Shown here: one piece after another, positions 42,224-50,684 of the stretch
Layout of the letters: each line of letters begins with the position of its first letter
How positions within the stretch are numbered: position 1 is the first letter of the stretch
NCBI GenBank assembly: GCA_045636065.1
Contig: JAZTWW010000043.1
Location: 14,082 to 78,081, forward strand
Length of the DNA: 64,000 nt
Reading direction: 5' to 3'
DNA from: RGIG5050 sp045636065
GTDB taxonomy: Bacteria > Verrucomicrobiota > Kiritimatiellia > RFP12 > UBA1067
The notes under the pieces: generated by a model
Told to the model about the DNA's origin: nothing
What the model saw: only the letters and a program-made list of their open reading frames with translations
The model's database searches: none
Translations under genes and position numbers: made by a program

Positions 42224-44824
42224 ATGGCAATCAAAATTGCGCTTGCAGGCAACCCGAATAGCGGCAAGACAACGCTCTTCAACGAGCTCACCGGCTCGAA
42301 CCAGTATGTCGGCAACTGGCCTGGCGTCACGGTCGAGAAGAAGGACGGCATCCTTAAAGGCGACAAGAATGTCGTGGTGCAGGACCTTCCCGGCATCTAC
42401 TCGCTTTCGCCGTATTCCCTTGAGGAGCGCGTTTCGCGCAACTTCCTCGTCACCGAAAGGCCCGATGCGATCCTGGACATCGTCGACGGCATGAACATCG
42501 AGCGCAACCTCTACCTCACGACGCAGCTCGCCGAGCTGGGTGTGCCTCTTGTAGTGGCGGTCAACATGATGGACCTCGTCGCCAAGGCTGGTGACAGGAT
42601 CAACTTCGAGAAGCTCGGCAAGGCTCTCAACTGCAAGGTGATCGGCATCTCCGCGCAGAAGGGCGAAGGTTGCGCCGACGCGGCGCAGCTCGCGCTCGAC
42701 TACGCCAAGGAGGGCCGCAAGGGCGAAGTGCCGCACGTTTTCACCGGTTCCGTGGAGCATGCGCTCGCGCATATCGAGGAGTCGATCCAGGGGACCGTCC
42801 CCAAAGAGTCGATCCGCTGGTGCGCGATAAAGGTCTTCGAGCGCGACAAGGAGGCCATCTCGAAGATGGGCCTCAAGCCCCAGACGCTCGAGCATGTCGA
42901 GCAGCACATAAAGGACTGCGAGAGGGAGCTTGACGATGACGCCGAGTCGATCATAACCTCACAGCGCTACTCGTTCATCCAGAGGCTCGTTTCCGAGTGT
43001 GTGGTGAAGAACGAGAAGAAGCGCGCACGCGCAAGCCTCTCAGATAGGATCGACAGGTTCGTCACGAACCGCATCCTCGCTCTCCCGCTCTTCTTCGTCG
43101 CCCTCTGCGCCATGTGGTGGATAGCCGCTTCGCCAAGCGGCGTCGGCACGGTCCTTACGGATTGGGCGAACGACGGGCTCCTTGGCGAGGACGGGTGGCA
43201 TCTTCCCTTCACCACGCACGAGTTCAAGTGCCCCGATTGCGGCGTGGAAGGCTCCTGCAAGGCCTGCTCGATATACTCCGGCCTTGAGTACGACGATGCG
43301 AAGGACGCCTACGCCCCCCACGAAAAGAACGTCGAGGAGTGGGAGAAGGCGTACGTCGAGGCGTACAACGAGGCCCACAAGTCTGATGAGGGATTTGAAG
43401 CTCTTGAGGAGTTCGACGAAGAGAAGCTCGATCCTGCGATCGCCGCCGGCGTCAAGGCCGACGTCAAGCTCGACGACGACGAGGAGACTGGCGAGAGCAT
43501 CAAGGGCAAGGTGGAGATAAAGAACGGTTTCGTCAGCGTCGAGAAGGACGAGGAGTGCGAAACCGACGCTGCCTGGCGCTGCGACTGGGCCATGTATCAG
43601 GTGTCGAAGGCCGTCCCGGAGGTTGATCCCAGCGCCTTCGGGGTGTTCGTCCCCGGCATCGCCGCTCTCATCGACGACGGTCTCAAAGCCGCCGGCGCGA
43701 GCGAGACGGTGACTTCAATAGTGAAAGACGGCGCATGGGCGGGCGTCGCGACGGTTCTCGGCTTCGTTCCCGTCATAGCCGTCGTCTTCCTCTTCCTCGC
43801 GTTCCTCGAGGACTGCGGATACATGGCGCGCGTCGCCTTCATAATGGACCGCCTCTTCAGGTGCTTCGGCCTTTCCGGCAAGAGCTTCATCCCGATGATC
43901 GTCGGCAAGGGCTGCGGTGTGCCGGCTGTCATGGCGGCTAGGACGATCGAGAACAAGCGCGACCAGCGCATGACGATCATCTTGGCGACATTCATCCCCT
44001 GCGGCGCCAAGACGGCGATCATAACGATGTTCGCAGTACTCTTCTTCCGCGAACAGTGGTGGATCGCCTGGCTCATGGACGTCATCGGCATCGCGATCAT
44101 CATCCTGGGCGGCATTGCGCTCAAGAAGTCGCGCTTCTTCGCGGGCGAGGCGGCGCCTTTCGTGATGGAGCTTCCCGCGTACCACCTGCCCACCCTGGGC
44201 GGAGTCTGGAAGAGCACGTGGACACGCGCAAAGGGGTATATCTTGAGGGCCGGTCTCATAATCTTCCCGGCGAGCGTCTTCCTCTGGCTCGTGATGCACT
44301 TCGACTGGACCTTTACGCTCCTTTCGGACGAGCAGCTCGACCAGTCCATGCTCGCCACGGTCGGCAACTGGATCGCGTGGTTCTTTGCGCCTCTCGGCTT
44401 CGGAACGTGGCAGGGCGCTGCGGCGACGGTTTCTGCCGAAATCGCCAAGGAGCAGGCAACCGCGACGCTCGGCATAGTCTCGGCCGGAATGTCCGGCGCG
44501 ACGGTCGGCGCGCAGATCCAGAACCTCTTCGCGTCGTTCAGCGACTTCCCGAAGCTTGCCGCGCTCTCGTTCATGGTCTTCAACCTCTTCATCCCGCCCT
44601 GCATGGTGGCGATAGCCGTCACGTTCCGCGAGATGGGGTCCAAGGCGTGGGGCTTCCTGGCGATGGGCTTCCAGCTCTTCGTGGGGTACGCGATATCGCT
44701 CTCCGTGTACCAGATAGGCATGCTTGTCGCGGGCGGCGTCTTCGGCTTCTGGACGGCCGTCGCCATAGCGGTCGATCTCTTCTGCCTGTGGGCTATCCTC
44801 CGCCCTGCAAGGAAGGAGGCGTAG
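42224..44824 (+). CDS. feoB: Fe(II) transporter FeoB with large Cys/acidic insertion (866 aa)
   Basis: An inner membrane ferrous iron transporter. The N-terminal G domain shows GNPNSGKTTLFNELTG (G1), the FeoB-typical YVGNWPGVTVEKK, DLPGIYSL (G3) and VAVNMMD (G4-like). The first membrane helix is near 285-305. It is followed by an insertion of about 150 residues absent from typical FeoB: CPDCGVEGSCKAC (336-348) then a strongly acidic segment (about 350-450). The Gate regions follow (ECGY-like LEDCGYMARVAFIMDRLF; GKGCGVPAVMAARTIENKRDQRMTI). ATG 42224 has AAGGAGAA upstream. It lies in an operon with feoA genes, a Cys-rich protein and a putative barrel. Confidence 0.93.
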   Translation: MAIKIALAGNPNSGKTTLFNELTGSNQYVGNWPGVTVEKKDGILKGDKNVVVQDLPGIYSLSPYSLEERVSRNFLVTERPDAILDIVDGMNIERNLYLTTQLAELGVPLVVAVNMMDLVAKAGDRINFEKLGKALNCKVIGISAQKGEGCADAAQLALDYAKEGRKGEVPHVFTGSVEHALAHIEESIQGTVPKESIRWCAIKVFERDKEAISKMGLKPQTLEHVEQHIKDCERELDDDAESIITSQRYSFIQRLVSECVVKNEKKRARASLSDRIDRFVTNRILALPLFFVALCAMWWIAASPSGVGTVLTDWANDGLLGEDGWHLPFTTHEFKCPDCGVEGSCKACSIYSGLEYDDAKDAYAPHEKNVEEWEKAYVEAYNEAHKSDEGFEALEEFDEEKLDPAIAAGVKADVKLDDDEETGESIKGKVEIKNGFVSVEKDEECETDAAWRCDWAMYQVSKAVPEVDPSAFGVFVPGIAALIDDGLKAAGASETVTSIVKDGAWAGVATVLGFVPVIAVVFLFLAFLEDCGYMARVAFIMDRLFRCFGLSGKSFIPMIVGKGCGVPAVMAARTIENKRDQRMTIILATFIPCGAKTAIITMFAVLFFREQWWIAWLMDVIGIAIIILGGIALKKSRFFAGEAAPFVMELPAYHLPTLGGVWKSTWTRAKGYILRAGLIIFPASVFLWLVMHFDWTFTLLSDEQLDQSMLATVGNWIAWFFAPLGFGTWQGAAATVSAEIAKEQATATLGIVSAGMSGATVGAQIQNLFASFSDFPKLAALSFMVFNLFIPPCMVAIAVTFREMGSKAWGFLAMGFQLFVGYAISLSVYQIGMLVAGGVFGFWTAVAIAVDLFCLWAILRPARKEA

Positions 44825-44825
44825 G

Positions 44826-45008
44826 ATGAATGCCGGATCTCTTCTCGTCCTCGCGGGGCTTCTCGCCCTCGCGGGACTTGCGGTGTGGCGCGTAATAAGA
44901 AAGGGAGCACCTTGCGATTGCGGGTGCGGCGGCAAGTGCTCCGGCTGCGCAGGATGCCACTCCAAGGCGCTATTTCAAACAAAAACGAAAGGATGTTATA
45001 GAAGATGA
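44826..45008 (+). CDS. FeoB-associated Cys-rich membrane protein (60 aa)
   Basis: One N-terminal membrane helix (LLVLAGLLALAGLAVWRVI) followed by a short domain with CDCGCGGKCSGCAGC. This matches the small FeoB-associated Cys-rich membrane protein type found after feoB in many anaerobes; its role is presumed to be iron binding or FeoB assistance. It starts 1 nt after feoB and its stop overlaps the next ATG (ATGA). Confidence 0.82.
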   Translation: MNAGSLLVLAGLLALAGLAVWRVIRKGAPCDCGCGGKCSGCAGCHSKALFQTKTKGCYRR

Positions 45009-45907
45009 ATGCAAAGATGATGGTTGCGGCGTTTTGCGCCGCGGGGCTCGCAGCGGCATTGGCGGCGCAGGAGGCGGAGGTTCCGGCGGCAGCGCCGGTC
45101 GACGCCCAGGCTGTGGCGGAGGCTGTCGAGCAGGACGGCGATGAGTTCCCGGTGGCGGTCGAGGCCGGCGTCTCGTTCGATTCGAGGTACATGACCTACG
45201 GCGTGATCGACGGCAAGGATCCGATCGTAACGCCAGAGGCCAAGGTGACTTTCGCCGACTGGGTCTATCTCGGAGCCAGCGCCATATTCGACACAACCAA
45301 GGGCAACGGCAAGCGCGGCGGATACGGCAACCGGGCGGGCAAATACACGACGTTCGACATGACTGCCGGCATCGCCCATGAATTCGAGCTTCCGGACGAT
45401 TTCGGCACGCTCAGCGTCGACTTCAACTATATCTACGAGTACATTCCGCGCCACCATGGCAGCATGGACGATACGCAGTACCTCAACCTGGAGCTCGGCC
45501 TCGGCGGTCACTGGCTTGAGCCTACGCTCCTCATCGAGCGCGACCTCATGGCCGACGACGGCACGTACGTGAACCTCAGCCTTGCGCACGGCATAGACCT
45601 GATCGGCGAGGGCGAGGATGCGACGCTCAAGTTCACGCCCTCCGTGGCGCAGGGCTTCGGCAACTCGAAGCGCAACTTCTACTATCTCGGCAAGGACCAT
45701 GACGGGCTTATGGATACGACCGTCAAGGGCGAGCTCGAGTGGAAGGTGTGCGACCACGTCAAATTGAGCGCATACGTCGCCTACTACGACTACTGGTTCG
45801 ACCGCGAGCTGCGCCATGGCGCCAGGGACCACAACCGCGAATGGGGTTCAAGGTGCAAGGACTCGTGGAACATCGTCGCCGGGCTTGGCGCATCCGTAGA
45901 GTTCTGA
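45005..45907 (+). CDS. Putative outer-membrane beta-barrel protein (300 aa)
   Basis: A signal peptide (MNAKMMVAAFCAAGLAAALAA, cleavage near LAA/QEA) is followed by an Ala/Glu-rich linker and many alternating strands with aromatic girdles: SFDSRYMTYGVIDG, WVYLGASAIFD, LSVDFNYIYEY, YLNLELGLGGHW, VKLSAYVAYYDYWF. It ends in LGASVEF with a terminal Phe, as expected for a BamA-inserted barrel. By its position at the end of the feo operon (ATGA overlap) it may let iron or a small ligand across the outer membrane; that is inference. Confidence 0.7.
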   Translation: MNAKMMVAAFCAAGLAAALAAQEAEVPAAAPVDAQAVAEAVEQDGDEFPVAVEAGVSFDSRYMTYGVIDGKDPIVTPEAKVTFADWVYLGASAIFDTTKGNGKRGGYGNRAGKYTTFDMTAGIAHEFELPDDFGTLSVDFNYIYEYIPRHHGSMDDTQYLNLELGLGGHWLEPTLLIERDLMADDGTYVNLSLAHGIDLIGEGEDATLKFTPSVAQGFGNSKRNFYYLGKDHDGLMDTTVKGELEWKVCDHVKLSAYVAYYDYWFDRELRHGARDHNREWGSRCKDSWNIVAGLGASVEF

Positions 45908-45948
45908 TACGTGTCCGTTTGAACGCCTGGGCGCCTTATCCGCCGCAG

Positions 45949-46704
45949 CTATTCCCTCGTCGAGACCTTTTCGGGGAGACGCGAGAGAAAGACGGAGGAA
46001 AGGCGCTCAGGCAGTATCGAGAGAAGCCAGGTAACGAATCTCATCGGCCAGGGAAAGGTGATCAAGGGGACATTGCGCTTTACGCGGGCAAGGATGATTT
46101 TCGCGGCTTTGTCCGCCTCCATGAAAAACGGCATAGGGCAGGTGTTCTGCTCGGTTATGCGCGAACGGACAAACCCCGGGCAGATGACGTTCACCTTGAT
46201 GTTCTCCTTTTTAAGAAGCCCCCTCAAAGCGGCTCCCCACGCCTTTACCGCCGCCTTCGATGCCGAGTAGGATGGGCATGTCGGCATGCCGTGGTAGCCG
46301 GCGATCGAAGAAGTGAGCACAAGCTGCCCGCCACCATGCCGCCTGAACGCCTCTATGGCCGGAAAGGCGGTGTTGACGGTTCCGCCGAGGTTGACGGCGA
46401 AAGTGCGCCTTGCGTTCGCCTCCGTTTCGCTGCCCGTGGCGATGCCGGCATTGGCGAAAACGATGTCGAGAGGCGAGATCGCGTCGCATTCGCGGATGCA
46501 CGCAGCTATGGCCGCCTCGTCGGCGACGTCCACGGCCCTCGTCTCGACCAGTTCCGCGCCAGCCGCGAGCGCGCGCGATTTCACCTCCTCCAGGCGGCCG
46601 GTGTCCCGCCCGATGAGGAAAAGGGTGCGCGCGCCGCCTTTGGCCGCCTCGACGGCCAATGCCGCGCCTATTCCGCTTGAAGCTCCTGTTATGAGAATCG
46701 TCAT
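45949..46704 (-). CDS. Short-chain dehydrogenase (251 aa)
   Basis: TGASSGIGAAL cofactor loop, DIVFANAGIA, catalytic Ser in SSIAGYHGMPT, and YSASKAAV with the catalytic Tyr and Lys, then NVICPGFVRSRI. The C-terminal hydrophobic stretch (RFVTWLLSILPERL) is like DltE/short-chain oxidoreductases near the membrane. The substrate is unknown. ATG at 46704 is supported by the promoter hexamer 7 nt upstream; a further 12 codons upstream are open but would include the promoter. Confidence 0.85.
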   Translation of the reverse strand: MTILITGASSGIGAALAVEAAKGGARTLFLIGRDTGRLEEVKSRALAAGAELVETRAVDVADEAAIAACIRECDAISPLDIVFANAGIATGSETEANARRTFAVNLGGTVNTAFPAIEAFRRHGGGQLVLTSSIAGYHGMPTCPSYSASKAAVKAWGAALRGLLKKENIKVNVICPGFVRSRITEQNTCPMPFFMEADKAAKIILARVKRNVPLITFPWPMRFVTWLLSILPERLSSVFLSRLPEKVSTRE

Positions 46705-46711
46705 GGTGAAA

Positions 46712-46740
46712 AGTATACCAAATCTCCGCCCCTCGCGCAA
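46712..46740 (-). promoter_or_regulatory. Promoter of the SDR gene (leaderless type)
   Basis: Minus strand: TTGCGC (46740-46735), 17 nt, TATACT (46717-46712) preceded by TGG, then 7 nt (46711-46705) to ATG. Confidence 0.78.
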
Positions 46741-46775
46741 CAGCCCACCGCCAAATGCGCTTCCAAGATGAACGG

Positions 46776-46804
46776 TTGCGTTATGGATGAGAGTATGGTA
46801 AAAT
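46776..46804 (+). promoter_or_regulatory. folD promoter (leaderless type)
   Basis: TTGCGT 46776-46781, 17-nt spacer, TAAAAT 46799-46804 in TGGTAAAAT, then 7 nt to ATG 46812. No Shine-Dalgarno is possible. Confidence 0.78.
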
Positions 46805-46811
46805 ATACCGC

Positions 46812-47702
46812 ATGACAGCCAACATAATAGATGGTAAGAGGCTAGCCGCCGAATTGCGCCAGCGCATCGCTAGGGATGTGCTCAAGCTGAGGAGCGAAAA
46901 GGGCGTTACGCCCGCGCTCGCAGTCATACTCGTCGGGAACGATCCCGCGAGCATCAGCTACGTTACAGCCAAGGAACGCGCCTGCAATGAGGCCGGAATC
47001 GTCTCGCGTGAGATCCGCCTGCCGGCGGATACGACGCAGGATGAGCTTGTGGGCCTTATAAAGCGGCTCGACACCGACAGCTCCATCCACGGAATCCTCG
47101 TGCAGCTGCCGCTGCCCAAGGCTATCTCGGACAAGGCCGTCATCGACGCCATTTCCCCCGAGAAGGATGTGGACGGCTTCACTCCCGTCAACATCGGGCG
47201 CATGATGCTCGGCGAGGATTGCTTCATCCCTTGTACGCCGCACGGGATACTCAAGCTCATCGAATCGGCAGGCATCGAGACGGAAGGCCGCCACGCCGTC
47301 GTCGTCGGGCGCAGCAACATCGTCGGCCGGCCGGTAGCGGCGCTCCTCTCGTCAAAGCGGAGGAACTGCACCGTTACGCTCTGCCATTCCGCGACGCGCG
47401 ATCTCGCGTCAATCACGCGCCAGGCAGACATCCTTGTCGTCGCGACGGGCCGCCCCGGCACCGTCACCGGCGACATGGTAAAGCCGGGCGCGACTCTCAT
47501 CGACGTCGGCGTCAACCGCATCCCTGACGCGACGCGCCCCAAGGGCTTCAGGCTCTCGGGCGACGCCGATTTCGACAGCTGCGCCGAAGTGGCCGGCGCG
47601 ATAACTCCCGTCCCGGGCGGCGTTGGCCCGATGACGATAGCGATGCTTCTTTTCAATACACTGCAAAGCGCCGCAAAGGCGGCGGAAAGGAAAAGCCAAT
47701 GA
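46812..47702 (+). CDS. folD: Methylenetetrahydrofolate dehydrogenase/cyclohydrolase
   Basis: A bifunctional one-carbon enzyme interconverting methylene-, methenyl- and formyl-tetrahydrofolate with NADP. It shows [16 protein letters not shown] with the catalytic Lys region, [35 protein letters not shown] and [18 protein letters not shown] (cofactor loop), then [11 protein letters not shown]. The 296-aa length is normal. Its stop overlaps the next ATG (ATGA), so the unknown 654-aa gene is co-translated. Confidence 0.95.
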   Translation: MTANIIDGKRLAAELRQRIARDVLKLRSEKGVTPALAVILVGNDPASISYVTAKERACNEAGIVSREIRLPADTTQDELVGLIKRLDTDSSIHGILVQLPLPKAISDKAVIDAISPEKDVDGFTPVNIGRMMLGEDCFIPCTPHGILKLIESAGIETEGRHAVVVGRSNIVGRPVAALLSSKRRNCTVTLCHSATRDLASITRQADILVVATGRPGTVTGDMVKPGATLIDVGVNRIPDATRPKGFRLSGDADFDSCAEVAGAITPVPGGVGPMTIAMLLFNTLQSAAKAAERKSQ

Positions 47703-49663
47703 AGATCCTTGGCGATCCCATTTTCTCGAAGACGGCCTCCGGGCTGCTTGCAAGCCGCACCGGCACCATCTTCTTCAAGACGCCCGGCCTCGTCACGAGG
47801 CGCGGCGTACACTCGATGCAGCGCCTCTGGTGGATCGAGGAGATCAACCGCGAGCGCGCCCAAAGGGGCGAAAGCGAGCTCAGCGCGAACGAGGCGGCGG
47901 ACGAGGCGGCCGATTCCGTCGATCTGGTCTTCACCGACCGCTACGTCTACATACGCCCCGACCCCCGCAGGATGGATCTCGCGCTCAAGGCGGACGCGGC
48001 ATTGCAGGAGATCGTGCCCAAGCACAGGATCCGCTTCATGAACACGCACCTCGCCGAGGTGCGCCAGGCGCTGAGGGTCCGTGGCGAGTACTGGCGCATG
48101 GCCGTCAAGCCGGCCACGAGGGAAGAGATCGTGAGCCTTATCGAAACGTCCCTTTCGGCGATCGATGCCCAGAGCATCTACTACTACAACGGCTACACCG
48201 GCACGAGGTGGCTCACCGCAGGGACGTTCACCAAGGCGTGCTCGCTTGAGGGCGAGGCCCTGAGGGTGCAGCTCAACGAGATCGTCTCCGGGCTCAAGGC
48301 GTACAATCGCAACGGCCAGCCTGAGATCGCGCTCTTCCCGCAGGATCTGCCCTTGGAGCTCAAATCGGCCATATGCGCAATCCCGCCCGGCGAGATGGAC
48401 GACGCGGCGCTCGCGGCTGCCGCGGCCGACCTTTCGCTCCGCTACCGCATGGCCGTTCCGGCAAGGCTCCGCGACGAATCGGTCGACAACCTCGACTGGC
48501 GCAACGAGATGAACGCCACGCTGACGCGCGGCTCGAACGAGCCGCTCGTCGATGTCGACGTCCTCATCGAAGGCATTTCGCCGGAATTCTACCGCCAGAT
48601 AGAATGGCTCCCCGGTGCCGCGATCGACAACGGCGAGCTTATCTTCGACCCCATCTTCGACCTTGCCGACAGGACGCAGGACCCTGAGCTGCTCGCGATG
48701 TGCGACAACCGCGTCAAGGCGCTCATATTCAATATGGTGAGGTTCTTCTCGTGCGTCGAGTACATCAACATCGGGCGCATAAACCAGTGGCTCACCAAGG
48801 CGCCCGCGTCAGGTGTCAAGCGCGGAAACGTGTACATCTTCCAGTTCAAGGTGCGCGGATACGACGAGGACCACGTGTACATGGTCCGCTTCCAGAAGTG
48901 GGGCATCGCCGAGCACCTCGACGAGGGCAAGGATCTGCTAAGGTCCATATACGAGGCCGCGAGGTACACCGACTATATCCTCGACCGCAGGCTCGCGTGC
49001 TGCCAGCTCGGCATGAAGCTCGCCGACAGGCTCGGCTTCGGCCAGCTCGTCGAGAAGTACAATGGCGACAACTCCTATAGGGGCACATCGGTCCACGAGA
49101 ACTACTTCATGCGCGTGTACATAACAGGCACCGCAAGCGACAAGGTTCCGGTGTCCCGTTTCAAGAACCCCGCGTTCGCCAAGCGCTTCGCCGAGCTTAT
49201 GGGCGAGGCCGCCGCGCTTGACATGATCGTGGGCCGCCGCGCGACTGAGACTAACGAGAACGTCTTCGACACGTGCTACGAGGTCCTGCGCCCGAGCGCG
49301 GACGGCATCCCCACGGACATCACGATCACCGACCATGCGGGAAGCTTCGTCGCCTACAAGGAGGGGTTCGACGAGCTCGCCGGCGACTACGCGAAGGTGG
49401 TCGTCTCGCGCGAGGGGATCGTCCCCGATCCGGCCGCCTTCGCCAAGTCGTTCGTCGCATCCTTCGAAGCGAAGCTCGCCGAAGTGCAGGAGCGCTACCG
49501 CACGAGCCGCAGGGCGTACGATTCGCTCTTCGTCCACCGCCCGTACGATACGGCCGGCTCCACGGCGTACCGCTGGCGCTGCATTCTCGACAGGCTCGAC
49601 GCATGCGACCCGAGGCACGTCGCCGGAGTCCTTGAAAAGGCGATTTCGGAGGCGAAGCGCTAA
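47699..49663 (+). CDS. Protein of unknown function (654 aa)
   Basis: No family is recognised. There is no signal peptide or membrane helix. Visible features are a [17 protein letters not shown] segment near residue 160, an Asp/Glu-rich centre, VARR-free helical stretches and a C-terminal region with VCHRPY-like [15 protein letters not shown]. It is coupled to folD by ATGA overlap and is 3 nt before the permease gene, so it is probably cytoplasmic and expressed constitutively with folD. Its size and context do not fit the effector family: there is no shared head, no promoter element and no chaperone gene nearby before 52.8 kb. Confidence 0.55.
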   Translation: MKILGDPIFSKTASGLLASRTGTIFFKTPGLVTRRGVHSMQRLWWIEEINRERAQRGESELSANEAADEAADSVDLVFTDRYVYIRPDPRRMDLALKADAALQEIVPKHRIRFMNTHLAEVRQALRVRGEYWRMAVKPATREEIVSLIETSLSAIDAQSIYYYNGYTGTRWLTAGTFTKACSLEGEALRVQLNEIVSGLKAYNRNGQPEIALFPQDLPLELKSAICAIPPGEMDDAALAAAAADLSLRYRMAVPARLRDESVDNLDWRNEMNATLTRGSNEPLVDVDVLIEGISPEFYRQIEWLPGAAIDNGELIFDPIFDLADRTQDPELLAMCDNRVKALIFNMVRFFSCVEYINIGRINQWLTKAPASGVKRGNVYIFQFKVRGYDEDHVYMVRFQKWGIAEHLDEGKDLLRSIYEAARYTDYILDRRLACCQLGMKLADRLGFGQLVEKYNGDNSYRGTSVHENYFMRVYITGTASDKVPVSRFKNPAFAKRFAELMGEAAALDMIVGRRATETNENVFDTCYEVLRPSADGIPTDITITDHAGSFVAYKEGFDELAGDYAKVVVSREGIVPDPAAFAKSFVASFEAKLAEVQERYRTSRRAYDSLFVHRPYDTAGSTAYRWRCILDRLDACDPRHVAGVLEKAISEAKR

Positions 49664-49666
49664 ACC

Positions 49667-50599
49667 ATGCTGCGATACGCCTTTAGGCGCTTTATGGAGC
49701 TGATCCCCACGACCGTGGGGATCCTTCTCCTGTCGTTCCTCCTCTTCCACGTGGTTGGCGGCAGCCCCGCGAAGGCCGTTCTCGGGAAGAACGCTACGGC
49801 AGAGGCTGTAGCGGCGTTCAACCACCGCTACGGCTACGATAAGCCTCTCATCCTTTCGCGCGACAGCCAGTTCGTCAACTACATGAAGAATCTCGTGAAG
49901 GGCGATTTCGGCGAAAGTACGGAATACGGCGAGCCCGTGGCGGATATCCTCAAAAGGGGGGTCGGGCCTAGCTTGAGCCTTACGGTGCCGATACTTTTCG
50001 TGGGGACGCTGGCATCGCTCGGGCTTGCGCTTCTTGCGGCCGCGTGGCGTGGACGGTTCCTCGACAGGGCGATACTCGTCTTCTCGACTGTACTAATGAG
50101 CGTCAACTACGTCGTATGGGTTCTCGCCGGGCAGTTCATCCTTGCGTACAAGTGCGGCTTCTTCCCGATATGGGGGTATGAGAACTGGGTGTACCTCGTA
50201 CTCCCCGTTGCGATAGGCGTATTCTCCTCGCTGGGGACAGACGTGAGGTTCTTCAGGACGGCGTTTCTCGACGAGATCTACAGGCCATATGTGAGGACGG
50301 CGCAGGCCAAGGGGCTCAAAAGGTGGACGATACTCGTGAAGCACGTTCTCAGGAACGCGCTCATCCCGGTCGTCACCTACATATCGCTTTCCATACCGTT
50401 CCTCTTCACGGGAAGCCTTCTTCTTGAGAGCTTTTTCGGGATCCCCGGCCTCGGCAGCGTGAGCCTCAACGCCATCCATTCGAGCGACATGGCCGTTGTG
50501 CGCGCGGTCGTCGTTCTGGGGGCGCTTCTCTACCAGTTCGTCAATCTGGCGACCGACCTTGCATACGCCGCCTTGGACCCACGCGTCCGGCTAGGCTAG
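49667..50599 (+). CDS. ABC transporter permease, OppB/DppB family (310 aa)
   Basis: A six-helix inner membrane permease: an N-terminal helix (LIPTTVGILLLSFLLFHVVGG), a periplasmic loop with GDFGESTEYGEPV, and a cytoplasmic EAA-like loop (YVRTAQAKGLKRWTILVKHVLRNALIPVV) that contacts the ATPase. Family members import oligopeptides or nickel. The expected partners (OppC, OppD/F, binding protein) do not follow; instead an effector-chaperone pair comes next. Either the transporter genes continue elsewhere or the operon was interrupted. Confidence 0.88.
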   Translation: MLRYAFRRFMELIPTTVGILLLSFLLFHVVGGSPAKAVLGKNATAEAVAAFNHRYGYDKPLILSRDSQFVNYMKNLVKGDFGESTEYGEPVADILKRGVGPSLSLTVPILFVGTLASLGLALLAAAWRGRFLDRAILVFSTVLMSVNYVVWVLAGQFILAYKCGFFPIWGYENWVYLVLPVAIGVFSSLGTDVRFFRTAFLDEIYRPYVRTAQAKGLKRWTILVKHVLRNALIPVVTYISLSIPFLFTGSLLLESFFGIPGLGSVSLNAIHSSDMAVVRAVVVLGALLYQFVNLATDLAYAALDPRVRLG

Positions 50600-50684
50600 G
50601 GCATCATGCGGTCAAAGCATTGACGTTCCTAAGTGAGGGAAAACCCTGTTTCGAAGCACAGGTCCAATTGAAAGGAATGCAGAT

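Noticed and set aside
50612..50684. A TAACCT-N13-GTGTA element before the 682-aa gene
   Set aside because: No pair with the right spacing is found in the gap; only an unconvincing TTGACG is present.
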